Below, one piece after another: positions 45,015-54,713 of a DNA stretch of 64,000 nucleotides. Source of the DNA: Carnobacterium alterfunditum DSM 5972 (GTDB lineage Bacteria > Bacillota > Bacilli > Lactobacillales > Carnobacteriaceae); the NCBI RefSeq assembly GCF_000744115.1, contig NZ_JQLG01000004.1:1365001-1429000 (forward strand), read 5' to 3'. The notes beneath the pieces are model-generated. The model had not been told where the DNA came from, made no database searches, and saw nothing but the letters and a program-made list of their open reading frames with translations. Each line of letters opens with the position of its first letter. Position 1 is the stretch's first letter. A program made the position numbers and the translations under genes.

Positions 45015-45866
45015 TTGAGAATTGCCGTGGTAACAGATAGTACCGCTTATCTAACGGATGAACAATGTGAACTGTATTCTATTTACCGATTGCCATTATC
45101 GGTTATTATGGGCACTGATGCTATAGAAGAAACAAGTATAACTAATACTGATTTTTTTGAGAGAGTCAAAAAAATGGATTCTTTGCCAACAAGTTCTCAA
45201 CCAGCTATTGGCCAAGCGATTGCTTTATTCAATGAACTTTCAAAAAAATATGATGCTGTTATAAGCGTTCATCTGTCAAGTGAACTTAGCGGCACCTACA
45301 ATTCAATAGCAAGCTTAGATACTATGTATGAAAATTTTAAAATTTATCCTTATGATTCAGGGATCAGTTGCTCAGCACAAGGCTACTTTGTTCTAGAAGC
45401 AGCAAGAATGGCAAAAGAAGGAGCTGCCGTTGGAGACATACTTCAAAAATTTGAAAAAATGCAAATAACGTTGCAATCGTATTTTGTAGTAAGTGATTTG
45501 CATCATTTGGTTCGCGGAGGGCGACTTTCAAATGGATCAGCAATTATTGGTTCTTTATTAAAAGTGAAACCTATTCTGTATTTTGAAAACAAAAAAATTA
45601 CTGTCTTTGAAAAGATAAGAACCAAGAAAAGAGCTCTCAAGAGGATTGAACAGTTATTAGGAGAAGACGTTGCAAAAGGATATCCGATCGTTGCGACAAT
45701 TATTCATGCTAATGCTGAAGCAGAAGCTTTAGAATGGATAGGGAAATTGAAACAACAATATCCAGCTATACGTTATGAAATCAGTTGTTTTGGCCCCGTC
45801 ATTGGTACACATCTAGGTGAAGGTGCTTTAGGAATAACATGGGTAGAAGATCAGACAAAGGCTTAA
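45015..45866 (+). CDS. DegV/FakB-family fatty-acid-binding protein
   Basis: A 283-residue DegV protein. In FakB homologues it presents exogenous fatty acids to the kinase FakA. Motifs: VTDSTAYLTDEQ at the N-terminus, the SSQPAIGQ region near 55-62, VHLSSELSGTYNSI near 87-100 and LHHLVRGGRLSN near 160-171. TTG at 45015 is preceded by GAGGTG and no later ATG fits. It ends in its own terminator. The ligand could differ from a simple fatty acid. Confidence 0.9.
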   Translation: MRIAVVTDSTAYLTDEQCELYSIYRLPLSVIMGTDAIEETSITNTDFFERVKKMDSLPTSSQPAIGQAIALFNELSKKYDAVISVHLSSELSGTYNSIASLDTMYENFKIYPYDSGISCSAQGYFVLEAARMAKEGAAVGDILQKFEKMQITLQSYFVVSDLHHLVRGGRLSNGSAIIGSLLKVKPILYFENKKITVFEKIRTKKRALKRIEQLLGEDVAKGYPIVATIIHANAEAEALEWIGKLKQQYPAIRYEISCFGPVIGTHLGEGALGITWVEDQTKA

Positions 45867-45890
45867 AGCTATTATATTATTTTTATATAC

Positions 45891-45927
45891 GAAAGGAGTT
45901 GAGATTTTTTCTCAACTTCTTTTTTTT
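45891..45927 (+). terminator. Terminator after the DegV gene
   Basis: Stem GAAAGGAGTTGAG/CTCAACTTCTTTT with a T-rich loop and eight T; outer TATACG/CGTATA arms may extend it. Confidence 0.85.
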
Positions 45928-45954
45928 GCGTATATTAATAAAGAGAGGTGAGCG

Positions 45955-47307
45955 ATGATGAGTAATTTTTTGATGGGAAGAGAATTATTGCAGAATGAGC
46001 TGAATGAAGACTTATCTGAGGGGTGGGAAGGAATCATTTCAACAGGTTTTATTACAGTAGGAAAACAGGTGAAGTGTCGTCGTTGTGGATCTGATCGGTT
46101 GCAAGATCGACAATCAAATCCCTGTAGTTGCGGTGAAAATTGTTTTTATTGTATCCATTGCCTTGAAATGGGCAAAATCAAAAAATGCAGTCTGCTTTAC
46201 TACCTTCCAGAAAAAAATCGGTTTTTCCCGATAAAAGAACCTATATTAACTTGGCAAGGCCGATTATCAGAGCAGCAAGCATTCGCTTCTAAAGAAATTG
46301 AAACAACAATAAAAGCAGCAGAAACAAGATTGATCTGGGCGGTAGCTGGTGCTGGGAAAACAGAAATGCTTTTTAGCGGGATCGAATTGGCAATAAGGCA
46401 AGGGAAAAGAGTATGCATTGCTTCACCACGTACAGATGTGTGTCTAGAATTAGCCCCTCGTCTAAAGAGTGCATTTCAAAATGTAGCACAGATTACACTC
46501 TATGGAGATATGGAAGCACCTTATCGATACACACAATTGGTCATAGCAACCACGCACCAATTGATGCGGTTTAGAGAGGCATTTGACGTTTTGATCATTG
46601 ATGAAATCGATGCTTTTCCATTTGATACGGATAGAGGCCTTCAATTTGCAGCACAAAAAGCTAAAAAGCCGATAGGAACACTTATTTATTTATCGGCCAC
46701 TCCAAATAAAACGATGAGACAGGATATCACGCAAAAAAAACTAGCGGCTTCTATTTTACCAGCACGCTATCATGGATTCGCTTTGCCAGAACCAAAAGCG
46801 ATATGGACGGGAAATTGGCGCAAAGCGATTATTAAGCGGCAGAAAAAAGCTTTCGTTTATAAGGAAATCAAGCGGCTGCTGCAAGCACAACGCCGATTTC
46901 TTTTATTTATGCCGGATATTGAATTGATGGTTGAGTTGACCAGTCATCTTGAGGAAATTTTCCCACAGTGCTCATTTACAAGCGTCTCTTCAGAAGATAA
47001 AAAACGCAAAGAAAAAGTACAACAGATGCGAGATGGAGTCTACCAGTTTATTCTGACAACAACAATTTTGGAAAGAGGCGTAACCTTTCGAGATATCGAT
47101 GTCATCGTTCTGGGTGCAGAAGATCGGACGTTCACAGAAGCTGCACTGATTCAAATTGCAGGTCGTGCAGGCAGACACCGTGATTTTCCAAATGGAGAAG
47201 TGCTCTTTCTCCATTACGGTCAAACGAAAGCTTTGAAAAATGCTATCAGCCAAATTAAAAAAATGAATCGTTTGGCTCGTGAAAGGGGACTGTTGATAAA
47301 AAAGTGA
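45955..47307 (+). CDS. comFA: ComFA, DNA-uptake helicase
   Basis: A 450-residue DEAD-box-type ATPase that drives single-stranded DNA import during natural transformation. An N-terminal four-cysteine zinc region (CRRCGSD..., CSCGENCFYCIHC, about residues 38-68) precedes Walker A VAGAGKTEM near 128-136, motif II DEID near 213, motif III SATPN near 246, and motif VI QIAGRAGR near 400-407. ComFA of other Firmicutes has the same zinc finger. It overlaps comFC by four nt (GTGA). Whether this strain is transformable depends on genes outside the window. Confidence 0.94.
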   Translation: MMSNFLMGRELLQNELNEDLSEGWEGIISTGFITVGKQVKCRRCGSDRLQDRQSNPCSCGENCFYCIHCLEMGKIKKCSLLYYLPEKNRFFPIKEPILTWQGRLSEQQAFASKEIETTIKAAETRLIWAVAGAGKTEMLFSGIELAIRQGKRVCIASPRTDVCLELAPRLKSAFQNVAQITLYGDMEAPYRYTQLVIATTHQLMRFREAFDVLIIDEIDAFPFDTDRGLQFAAQKAKKPIGTLIYLSATPNKTMRQDITQKKLAASILPARYHGFALPEPKAIWTGNWRKAIIKRQKKAFVYKEIKRLLQAQRRFLLFMPDIELMVELTSHLEEIFPQCSFTSVSSEDKKRKEKVQQMRDGVYQFILTTTILERGVTFRDIDVIVLGAEDRTFTEAALIQIAGRAGRHRDFPNGEVLFLHYGQTKALKNAISQIKKMNRLARERGLLIKK

Positions 47308-47990
47308 ATTGTTTATGGTGCGGAAGAACGCAAAAAGAAGTTATCAAGTTAAGAGAATTAGTTGCTTTTACTAAAATTGATCCTACTGTTAGATGTGATT
47401 CATGTTCTGGAAAATTAGTCTCATTACTAAAAGGAACGGTCTGTTTAGGTTGCAGTCGCTATTGGATCGAAGAAGGGCTTTGTCCAGATTGTCAAAAATG
47501 GAAAGCAGCATATCCTAATTATCCATTCAAGCATACAGCTCTTTATCAATACAATGAATTTATAAAAGAATGGATAGAAGCCTATAAATATGCTGGAGAT
47601 TACCGGCTTGGTGAATTGTATAAAAAGGAGATCCAAGCTTTCTTCTGTAAGCAAAAAGAACTAGTTATTCCTATTCCAATAAGTGATAAAAGTAAAATGT
47701 TGCGAGGCTTCAATCAAGTGGAAGGCTTGCTGGAATTTGCAGGAGTAAAGTATACTCCTGCTTTGATCCACTGTGGAACTGGGGAAAAACAGTCAAGTAA
47801 AAATCGGAAAATGCGTATGCTTTCTCCTCAACCGTTTAAATTAAATGACGTTTTCCAAGATAGTATAAAAGGGAAATCTGTTATTTTAGTGGATGACATT
47901 TATACAACAGGACGGACTTTTTTTCATGCTGCAGACTGTTTATTAAAAAATGGAGCACAAAGTATCGAAACGTTCTCAATTTCTCGCTAA
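47304..47990 (+). CDS. comFC: ComFC-type phosphoribosyltransferase-fold competence protein
   Basis: A 228-residue ComF-family protein with an N-terminal zinc-binding Cys set (CLWCG, CDSCSG, CLGCS, CPDC; residues about 3-70) and a C-terminal phosphoribosyltransferase fold with the PRPP motif ILVDDIYTTGRT near 195-206. It helps ComFA in DNA uptake. The start is GTG overlapping the comFA stop in a GTGA arrangement. No further com genes are adjacent. Confidence 0.93.
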   Translation: MNCLWCGRTQKEVIKLRELVAFTKIDPTVRCDSCSGKLVSLLKGTVCLGCSRYWIEEGLCPDCQKWKAAYPNYPFKHTALYQYNEFIKEWIEAYKYAGDYRLGELYKKEIQAFFCKQKELVIPIPISDKSKMLRGFNQVEGLLEFAGVKYTPALIHCGTGEKQSSKNRKMRMLSPQPFKLNDVFQDSIKGKSVILVDDIYTTGRTFFHAADCLLKNGAQSIETFSISR

Positions 47991-48017
47991 AAATTGTCTA
48001 AATGTAATCGATTTTAT

Positions 48018-48045
48018 TTGCAATCTTTGAGGGTTAATATATAAT
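48018..48045 (+). promoter_or_regulatory. Promoter of hpf
   Basis: TTGCAA, a 16-nt spacer and TATAAT, about 80 nt before the coding start. Confidence 0.65.
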
Positions 48046-48127
48046 TAACGTAAGCAGATCATCATTTGAGTGGTCCAATTGATGATGCTGATTCTGATAT
48101 ACAATCAGATGAAAGGGGAGAGTGTTT

Positions 48128-48670
48128 ATGTTTAAATATAATGTCCGTGGCGAAAATATCGAGGTAACTGCAGCTATTCGTAGTTATGTTGAAAAAAAAG
48201 TGGGGAAAGTTGAGAAATACTTTAATGATGTACCTGAAGCAACAGCCCACGTTAATTTGAAAACGTATTCCGATAAAACTGCTAAAGTGGAGGTAACAAT
48301 TCCATTACCTTATTTAGTATTACGTGCGGAAGAAACCTCACCTGACTTGTACGGAAGTGTGGATCTGGTAACAGATAAACTTGAACGACAAATGCGTAAA
48401 TATAAAACTAAAATTAATCGTAGAACTCGCGGGTCCAATGCTGTTGTTCCTCCCACTTTACCAGGTGAAGAGCAAGAATCAATGGAAGATGAAGTGAACA
48501 TTGTTAGAACAAAACGTCTTTCATTAAAACCTATGGATAGTGAAGAAGCAGTTCTACAAATGGATATGTTAGGTCATAACTTCTTTATTTTTGAAGATGC
48601 AGATACAAATGGTACAAGTATTGTCTATCGTCGTAAAGATGGGAAATACGGTTTAATCGAAACAGAATAA
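48128..48670 (+). CDS. hpf: Long-form ribosome hibernation promoting factor
   Basis: A 180-residue long HPF that dimerises 70S ribosomes into inactive 100S particles in stationary phase. An N-terminal S30AE domain (residues 1-95, with basic surface), a flexible linker (about 98-118) and the C-terminal dimerisation domain (about 120-178: [30 protein letters not shown]). ATG at 48128 follows GGGGAG; GTG at 48122 is an unlikely alternative. It is single, with its own promoter and terminator. Confidence 0.96.
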   Translation: MFKYNVRGENIEVTAAIRSYVEKKVGKVEKYFNDVPEATAHVNLKTYSDKTAKVEVTIPLPYLVLRAEETSPDLYGSVDLVTDKLERQMRKYKTKINRRTRGSNAVVPPTLPGEEQESMEDEVNIVRTKRLSLKPMDSEEAVLQMDMLGHNFFIFEDADTNGTSIVYRRKDGKYGLIETE

Positions 48671-48689
48671 CGAAACGTACTGAAAAATT

Positions 48690-48736
48690 GAAAAACTTCA
48701 AAGCAAGAGAAACTTCTTTCTTGCTTTGAAGTTTTT
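48690..48736 (+). terminator. Terminator of hpf
   Basis: A long stem (AAAACTTCAAAGCAAGA with TCTTGCTTTGAAGTTTT) followed by T. Confidence 0.92.
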
Positions 48737-48966
48737 TCATTTTCTGTTTTTTGTCAAAAAGCATCTTAGAAGCTGTACCTAATGTAGATAAAAAGGTTTC
48801 AATTATGAATCAGTAATGATAGAATTAACAAGAATAGAGACCTTTGTCAGAAAAAAGAAATAGCGCAAATGTCAAGCTGAAGTCAACATGTCTAAAAAGA
48901 GAAATTAAACCAAACTAAACTCAAATAAACAGAAATATAGATAAAGATAATAGGGGAGAAAGACTG

Positions 48967-51501
48967 ATGGCGAATTTTTTACGCAACTTAATTGAAAATG
49001 ATAAAAAAGAATTGAAAAATCTAAGTAAAATTGCTATGCAAGTTGAAGAGCTTGCGAATGAAATGGCTAACTTATCCGATGATGGATTAAAAGCAAAAAC
49101 ACCTGAATTCAAGAAGCGATATCAAGATGGAGAAACGTTAGATGCATTACTACCAGAAGCTTTTTCAGTTGTACGAGAAGCCGCTAAACGCGTGTTAGGG
49201 TTGTATCCATATCATGTGCAATTAATGGGTGGGGTTACTCTTCACCGCGGAAATATTCCTGAAATGAAAACAGGTGAAGGGAAAACCTTGACAGCCACAA
49301 TGCCGGTATATTTAAATGCATTAACAGGAGAAGGCGTACATGTCGTAACCGTAAATGAATATTTATCTAGCCGTGATGCTACTGAAATGGGAGAGTTGTA
49401 TGAATGGTTAGGCTTATCAGTAGGCTTAAACTTGAATTCAAAATCTTCAGAAGAAAAACGTGAAGCTTATTTAGCAGATGTTATGTACAGTACGAATAAC
49501 GAATTAGGATTTGATTACCTTAGAGATAACATGGTCGTTTACAAAGAACAAATGGTACAAAGACCATTAAATTATGCTATTGTCGATGAAGTCGATTCTA
49601 TTTTAATTGATGAAGCTAGGACACCTTTAATTATTTCAGGTCAAGCAGCAAAATCGACCGCTTTTTATAATCGAACAGATTTTTTTGTGAAAGGTTTGAA
49701 GGAAGAAGAAGATTTCACAATTGATGTTTCTTCTAAAACGATCGCTTTAACGGAAAATGGTATTGAAAAAGCTGAAAAAACGTTTAGAATCGATAATTTA
49801 TATGATGTAGAAAATCAAGCTTTGACACATCATATTGACCAAGCTTTGAGAGCCAATTTCATTATGCATCATGATGTAGATTATGTTATTCAAGACGGCA
49901 AAGTAATGATCGTGGATCAATTTACTGGTCGTATTATGGAAGGTCGCCGTTATTCAGACGGCTTGCATCAAGCTATTGAAGCAAAAGAAAATGTAGAAAT
50001 ACAAAACGAATCAAAAACAATGGCGAATATAACATTCCAGAACTATTTCCGTATGTACAAAAAATTAGCAGGTATGACTGGTACAGCGAAAACAGAGGAA
50101 GAAGAATTCCGTGAAATTTACAATATTCATGTTGTCGCAATACCAACGAATAAACCGCTGATCCGTGACGATAAACCAGATTTGCTTTATCCGACATTGG
50201 AAAGCAAACACAATGCTGTTGTTGAAGAAATTCAAGAACGTCATGCTAATGGGCAACCAATTTTAGTTGGAACGGTAGCTGTTGAAACATCTGAATTGAT
50301 ATCAGGGTTATTAAGAGAAAATAAAATACCTCATCAAGTTCTGAATGCTAAAAATCATTTTAAAGAAGCTGAAATCATTACAAATGCTGGCCAAAAAGGC
50401 AGCGTTACTATTGCAACAAATATGGCTGGACGTGGAACAGATATCAAGTTAGGTGCAGGTGTTCGTGAAGTAGGCGGATTATGTGTTATTGGTACAGAAC
50501 GCCACGAATCACGTCGTATCGATAATCAGTTGCGAGGACGTTCTGGTCGTCAAGGAGACCCAGGAGTTACTCAATTTTATCTTTCTTTAGAAGATGAATT
50601 GATGAAGCGATTTGGTTCAGAACGTATCCAAGCTGTTCTTGAACGTTTGAAAGTTAGCGAAGAAGATGCCGTGATCCAAAGTAAAATGATTTCGCGTCAA
50701 GTAGAATCTGCTCAAAAACGTGTCGAAGGAAATAACTATGATACGCGTAAAAATGTTTTACAATATGATGACGTTATGCGTGAACAGCGTGAGATCATGT
50801 ATAATCAAAGGCTTGAAGTTATCATGGCTGAAGAGTCATTAAAACATGTTACCATCCCGATGATCAAACGTACGATTGAACGTATTGTTCGAATCAATAC
50901 TCAAGGAATACCAGAAGAATGGAAATTACAAACGATTCTTGATTTTGCACAAGCTTCGTTAGTTCATCCTGACGATATTGCAATGAGTGATTTAGAAAAT
51001 AAAACGGTTGAAGAAATCGAGAACGTACTATTAGATGCAGCACAAGCTATTTATACTGAAAAAGAAAAACAGTTAAATGGTAAAGAACAAGTCTTAGAAT
51101 TTGAGAAAGTAGTTATTTTACGTGTAGTGGACAGCAAATGGACAGAACATATTGATACAATGGAACAATTGCGCCAAGGGATAGGGCTTCGTGCATATGG
51201 ACAAAGTAATCCGTTGGTAGAGTATCAAGCAGAAGGATTTAAATTATTTGAAGAAATGATTGCTTCTATTGATTATGAGGTTACACGTTTATTAATGAAA
51301 TCACAGATCCGTCAAAACTTGAAGAGAGAACAGGTTGCAAAAGGAACCACTGCACGCTCGACTGGTGATGGCCAAGTAGTTCAAGAAGCTCAAAAAAAAC
51401 CGGTTAAAATAGATGACTCTAAAATAGGTCGTAATGACCCTTGCCCATGTGGGAGCGGTAAAAAATATAAGAATTGCCATGGAAAAATAGATGAAAAATA
51501 A
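48967..51501 (+). CDS. secA: Preprotein translocase ATPase SecA
   Basis: The motor that pushes unfolded proteins through SecYEG. 844 residues with the DEAD motor domains (Walker [10 protein letters not shown] near 99-107, Walker [15 protein letters not shown] near 204-217, the GMTGTA motif near 369), the preprotein crosslinking and helical scaffold domains, and the C-terminal zinc-binding SEC-C motif [14 protein letters not shown] near 824-837. ATG follows GGGGAGAAAGACTG. It is followed by prfB, the usual Firmicute order. Confidence 0.98.
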   Translation: MANFLRNLIENDKKELKNLSKIAMQVEELANEMANLSDDGLKAKTPEFKKRYQDGETLDALLPEAFSVVREAAKRVLGLYPYHVQLMGGVTLHRGNIPEMKTGEGKTLTATMPVYLNALTGEGVHVVTVNEYLSSRDATEMGELYEWLGLSVGLNLNSKSSEEKREAYLADVMYSTNNELGFDYLRDNMVVYKEQMVQRPLNYAIVDEVDSILIDEARTPLIISGQAAKSTAFYNRTDFFVKGLKEEEDFTIDVSSKTIALTENGIEKAEKTFRIDNLYDVENQALTHHIDQALRANFIMHHDVDYVIQDGKVMIVDQFTGRIMEGRRYSDGLHQAIEAKENVEIQNESKTMANITFQNYFRMYKKLAGMTGTAKTEEEEFREIYNIHVVAIPTNKPLIRDDKPDLLYPTLESKHNAVVEEIQERHANGQPILVGTVAVETSELISGLLRENKIPHQVLNAKNHFKEAEIITNAGQKGSVTIATNMAGRGTDIKLGAGVREVGGLCVIGTERHESRRIDNQLRGRSGRQGDPGVTQFYLSLEDELMKRFGSERIQAVLERLKVSEEDAVIQSKMISRQVESAQKRVEGNNYDTRKNVLQYDDVMREQREIMYNQRLEVIMAEESLKHVTIPMIKRTIERIVRINTQGIPEEWKLQTILDFAQASLVHPDDIAMSDLENKTVEEIENVLLDAAQAIYTEKEKQLNGKEQVLEFEKVVILRVVDSKWTEHIDTMEQLRQGIGLRAYGQSNPLVEYQAEGFKLFEEMIASIDYEVTRLLMKSQIRQNLKREQVAKGTTARSTGDGQVVQEAQKKPVKIDDSKIGRNDPCPCGSGKKYKNCHGKIDEK

Positions 51502-51546
51502 ACAGAAATGATTTTTTAATAGTCAGTTAAACTAGAATAAACATAG

Positions 51547-51583
51547 GAAAGGACACGATTTGTTAGTTGAGTCGTGTTCTTTC
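51547..51583 (+). terminator. Hairpin between secA and prfB
   Basis: Stem GAAAGGACACGA/TCGTGTTCTTTC with few T after it. It could be a weak terminator or a processing site, reducing prfB read-through from secA. Confidence 0.5.
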
Positions 51584-51602
51584 TAAATTGGAGTGGACAA
51601 TA

Positions 51603-52716
51603 ATGGAATTAAGCGAAATTAGAAATTATTTAGAGACAGCGGATAAAAAAATAAATAGCTTTGGGAGGTCTCTTTGACTTAGAGACTTTGGAAAGAAACA
51701 TTGCTGAATACAATGACAGAATGACAGAACCAACTTTTTGGGATGATGCTCAAAAAGCTCAAACAATCATTAACGAAGCGAATGAATTAAAAGAAAAATA
51801 CAATCAATACACAAACCTTGTAACCGAAAAAGAAGATTTAGAAGTGTTGTTAGAAATGGTAAAAGAAGAAAATGATGAAGAATTAACAAAAGAATTGGAT
51901 AGTAAAATCAGTCCTTTCTTAAATAAATTAGAGCAATATGAATTAGATTTATTACTGAGTGATCCATATGATAAAAATAATGCTATTATTGAGCTTCATC
52001 CAGGGGCAGGCGGAACTGAATCACAAGATTGGGGTAGCATGTTGCTTCGAATGTATACTCGATGGGCTGAAAAAAGAGGTTTCAAAATTGAAACGTTAAA
52101 TTATCAATCTGGAGATGAAGCGGGTATTAAGAGTGTAACCTTGCTGATTAAAGGTCTAAATGCATATGGGTATCTGAAAGCTGAAAAAGGGGTGCATCGC
52201 TTAGTACGGATCTCGCCTTTCGATTCTGCAGGACGAAGACATACATCGTTTGTTTCTATTGATGTTATACCGGAACTAGATGATAGTGTAGACATTAAAA
52301 TTAATTCAGATGATTTAAAAGTAGATACCTACCGAGCAACTGGAGCAGGTGGACAGCATATCAATACAACCGATTCAGCTGTTCGAATCACACATTTACC
52401 AACAGGTGTAGTCGTTGCAAGTCAAGCGCAACGTTCGCAATTAAAAAATAGAGATCAAGCTATGAGTATGTTGAAGGCAAAATTATATCAACTTGAAGTA
52501 GAAGAACAAGAAAAAGAAATGGCTGCTATCAGAGGCGAGCAATTAGAAATCGGCTGGGGTTCTCAAATCAGATCCTATGTTTTCCATCCCTATTCAATGG
52601 TAAAAGATCATCGTACAAATTTCGAAACAGGGAATATCGCTCAGGTCATGGACGGTGGAATAGATCCATTTATACAGGCTTATTTGAGAAGTAAAGTTTC
52701 TGCTATAGAAGAATAA
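51603..52716 (+). CDS. prfB: Peptide chain release factor 2 with programmed frameshift
   Basis: RF2 recognises UGA and UAA stops. The gene starts at ATG 51603; 24 codons later the ribosome meets CTT-TGA-C (stop at 51675-51677) and must shift +1 to continue through 52716, giving about 370 residues. The frameshift site has the usual internal Shine-Dalgarno GGGAGG a few nt upstream. The stop-codon recognition and GGQ regions are intact ([15 protein letters not shown]). The frameshift is an autoregulatory device: scarce RF2 favours shifting. It must be read as one gene across two frames. Confidence 0.96.
51660..51678 (+). promoter_or_regulatory. RF2 +1 programmed frameshift site
   Basis: TTTGGGAGGTCTCTTTGAC: a Shine-Dalgarno-like GGGAGG, then slippery CTT-T followed by TGA C, the conserved arrangement in bacterial prfB. 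Confidence 0.95.
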
Positions 52717-52726
52717 AGAATTAAAA

Positions 52727-52785
52727 AGAAAAAAGTCAAAATTCCGACATATTTGATTTAATTGTCTGGATTTTGCTTTTTTTTA
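52727..52785 (+). terminator. Terminator after prfB
   Basis: An imperfect long stem (AAAAAGTCAAAATTCCGACA with TGTCTGGATTTTGCTTTTT) and a T run. The next 190 bp to the ftsE promoter hold no gene. Confidence 0.75.
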
Positions 52786-52978
52786 TTTGTAACAAAAGAA
52801 ATCTATCCAATCCCAAAAAAAGGTCGTTTTATAGAGATAAATGGGGATATAAACCTATTTTGAAAATTTTCTGACCAGTTTTTTTTAAAATACAAGTAAA
52901 ATATTTGAAAAAAATAAAATAAAACAGTAAGGTTACAGGGATGATAAGAATTGAAATAAATTTGTAAAGAAAATACAA

Positions 52979-53006
52979 CTGACATAAATTTTTATAGTGA
53001 TATAAT
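52979..53006 (+). promoter_or_regulatory. Promoter of ftsE-ftsX
   Basis: CTGACA, a 16-nt spacer and TATAAT, about 90 nt before the ftsE start. Confidence 0.65.
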
Positions 53007-53093
53007 GATTAAGCGTTGAGGTGGAATACTTTAAAATATAGATTGAACACCTGAATTGTGATGTAAAAACTAATAAAAGTTAGGTGATAAAAA

Positions 53094-53780
53094 ATGATTG
53101 AGATGCTAAATGTCTATAAGAAATATCCTAATGGCATTACAGCAATTAATGGCTTATCTGTTCGTATTGAACCAGGTGAATTCGTATATGTTGTAGGACC
53201 TAGTGGTGCTGGTAAATCAACTTTTATTAAGATGATTTATCGTGAAGAAAAAGCAACTAAAGGAACAATCAAAGTCGGTGGTTTTGATTTAATGACAATA
53301 AAAGAAAAGAACATTCCGTATTTAAGACGTTACGTAGGAGTAGTTTTCCAAGATTTCAAATTATTACCTAAGTTGACAGTGTATGAAAATATTGCATATG
53401 CGATGGAAGTTGTCGAAAAAAATCCTAAATCTATTCAAAAAAGAGTGTTAGAAGTTCTCGAACTAGTTGGTTTAAAACACAAAGTGCGTATGTTTCCTAA
53501 TGAATTATCAGGTGGAGAGCAGCAACGAATTGCAATAGCAAGAGCGATTGCAAATACTCCACATATTCTAATTGCAGATGAACCTACAGGAAATCTTGAT
53601 CCAGATACTTCATGGGAAATCATGAAAATCCTAGAAGAAATCAGCAATCAAGGTACAACCGTAATTATGGCTACTCATAATAGTCAAATCGTTAACGTTG
53701 TTAAACACCGTGTTCTTGCGGTTGAGAATGGACGCATTGTCCGAGATCAATTGGAAGGAGATTACGGTTATGAAGCTTAG
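53094..53780 (+). CDS. ftsE: Cell-division ABC ATPase FtsE
   Basis: A 228-residue ATPase that works with FtsX to switch on peptidoglycan hydrolases during elongation or division, not as a pump. Walker A GPSGAGKST is near 35-43, Q-loop VFQDFKLLPKLTV near 84-96, signature LSGGEQQR near 138-145, Walker B LIADEPTGNLDP near 158-169. AGGTGATAAAAA precedes the ATG. It overlaps ftsX by 11 nt. Confidence 0.96.
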   Translation: MIEMLNVYKKYPNGITAINGLSVRIEPGEFVYVVGPSGAGKSTFIKMIYREEKATKGTIKVGGFDLMTIKEKNIPYLRRYVGVVFQDFKLLPKLTVYENIAYAMEVVEKNPKSIQKRVLEVLELVGLKHKVRMFPNELSGGEQQRIAIARAIANTPHILIADEPTGNLDPDTSWEIMKILEEISNQGTTVIMATHNSQIVNVVKHRVLAVENGRIVRDQLEGDYGYEA

Positions 53781-54660
53781 AACAGTAAAGAGACATATAA
53801 TTGATAGTTTTAAAAGCTTAAAAAGAAATGGCTGGATGTCTATTGCAGCTGTAAGTGCTGTGACAGTAACGCTCCTATTAGTAGGAACCTTTATTGCTAT
53901 GCTGATGAATGTCAACAAGCTGGCTACAGATATTGAAAACGATGTAAGTGTCAGAGTTTACATTGATTTAGCTACAAACGAAGAACAGCAAAAAGAGCTT
54001 CAGTCAGAATTAGAATCACTTGATAATGTAGACTCTGTTGAATTTTCAAGTCGTGAAGATGAACTAGAACAAGTAGTTGGCAGCTACGGTGATGAATTTA
54101 ATTTATTTGATGGAGACGATAATCCTTTATATGATGTTTTTATTGTAAATACGGATGTTCCAGAAAATACGTCGCTTGTTGCAAAACAAATTGAAGAATT
54201 AGAATATGTCACTCAAGTCAATTATGGTGGAGCAACAGCAGACAACTTATTTAAAACAATGAATACCGTTCGTAATATTGGAGCAGTCGTTATTGTAGCT
54301 TTAATTCTAACCGCCGTATTCTTAATTTCGAATACGATTCGAATCACTATTTTCTCACGTAGTACTGAGATTGAGATCATGAAATTAGTCGGGGCGACAA
54401 ATTGGTATATTAGATGGCCATTCTTAATTGAAGGAGCGTTGATTGGACTTGTTGGTGCAATCATACCAGTAGCTATTTTAAGTTTCGCCTATGTAGCTGC
54501 CTTTGATATAGGAACAGATTTCTTAGCTGGTACGTATTTTGGATTATTAACACCAAATCCATTTTTATACCAAGTTGGAGGATTAATGTTGGGGATCGGT
54601 ATTATTATCGGTGCAATCGGATCATTTATGTCAATTAGAAAATTCTTAAAAGTATATTAA
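53770..54660 (+). CDS. ftsX: Cell-division membrane protein FtsX
   Basis: A 296-residue FtsX with four membrane helices. The first follows a basic N-terminus (residues about 22-44), then an extracellular domain of about 110 residues that binds hydrolases or their activators, then three helices with FLISNTIRITIFSRSTEIEIMKLVGAT between. ATG at 53770 is inside ftsE, nine nt after AAGGAG. The next gene encodes the probable client hydrolase. Confidence 0.95.
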   Translation: MKLRTVKRHIIDSFKSLKRNGWMSIAAVSAVTVTLLLVGTFIAMLMNVNKLATDIENDVSVRVYIDLATNEEQQKELQSELESLDNVDSVEFSSREDELEQVVGSYGDEFNLFDGDDNPLYDVFIVNTDVPENTSLVAKQIEELEYVTQVNYGGATADNLFKTMNTVRNIGAVVIVALILTAVFLISNTIRITIFSRSTEIEIMKLVGATNWYIRWPFLIEGALIGLVGAIIPVAILSFAYVAAFDIGTDFLAGTYFGLLTPNPFLYQVGGLMLGIGIIIGAIGSFMSIRKFLKVY

Positions 54661-54713
54661 CTTTAACTAAAGGCAAAAACTAAAAACAATCGGGAAAACG
54701 GGGGATAACAAAA

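Noticed and set aside
52865-52879. CodY-like box AATTTTCTGACCAGT before ftsE
   Set aside because: Three mismatches to the 15-bp CodY consensus in AT-rich DNA, far from the promoter; too weak.
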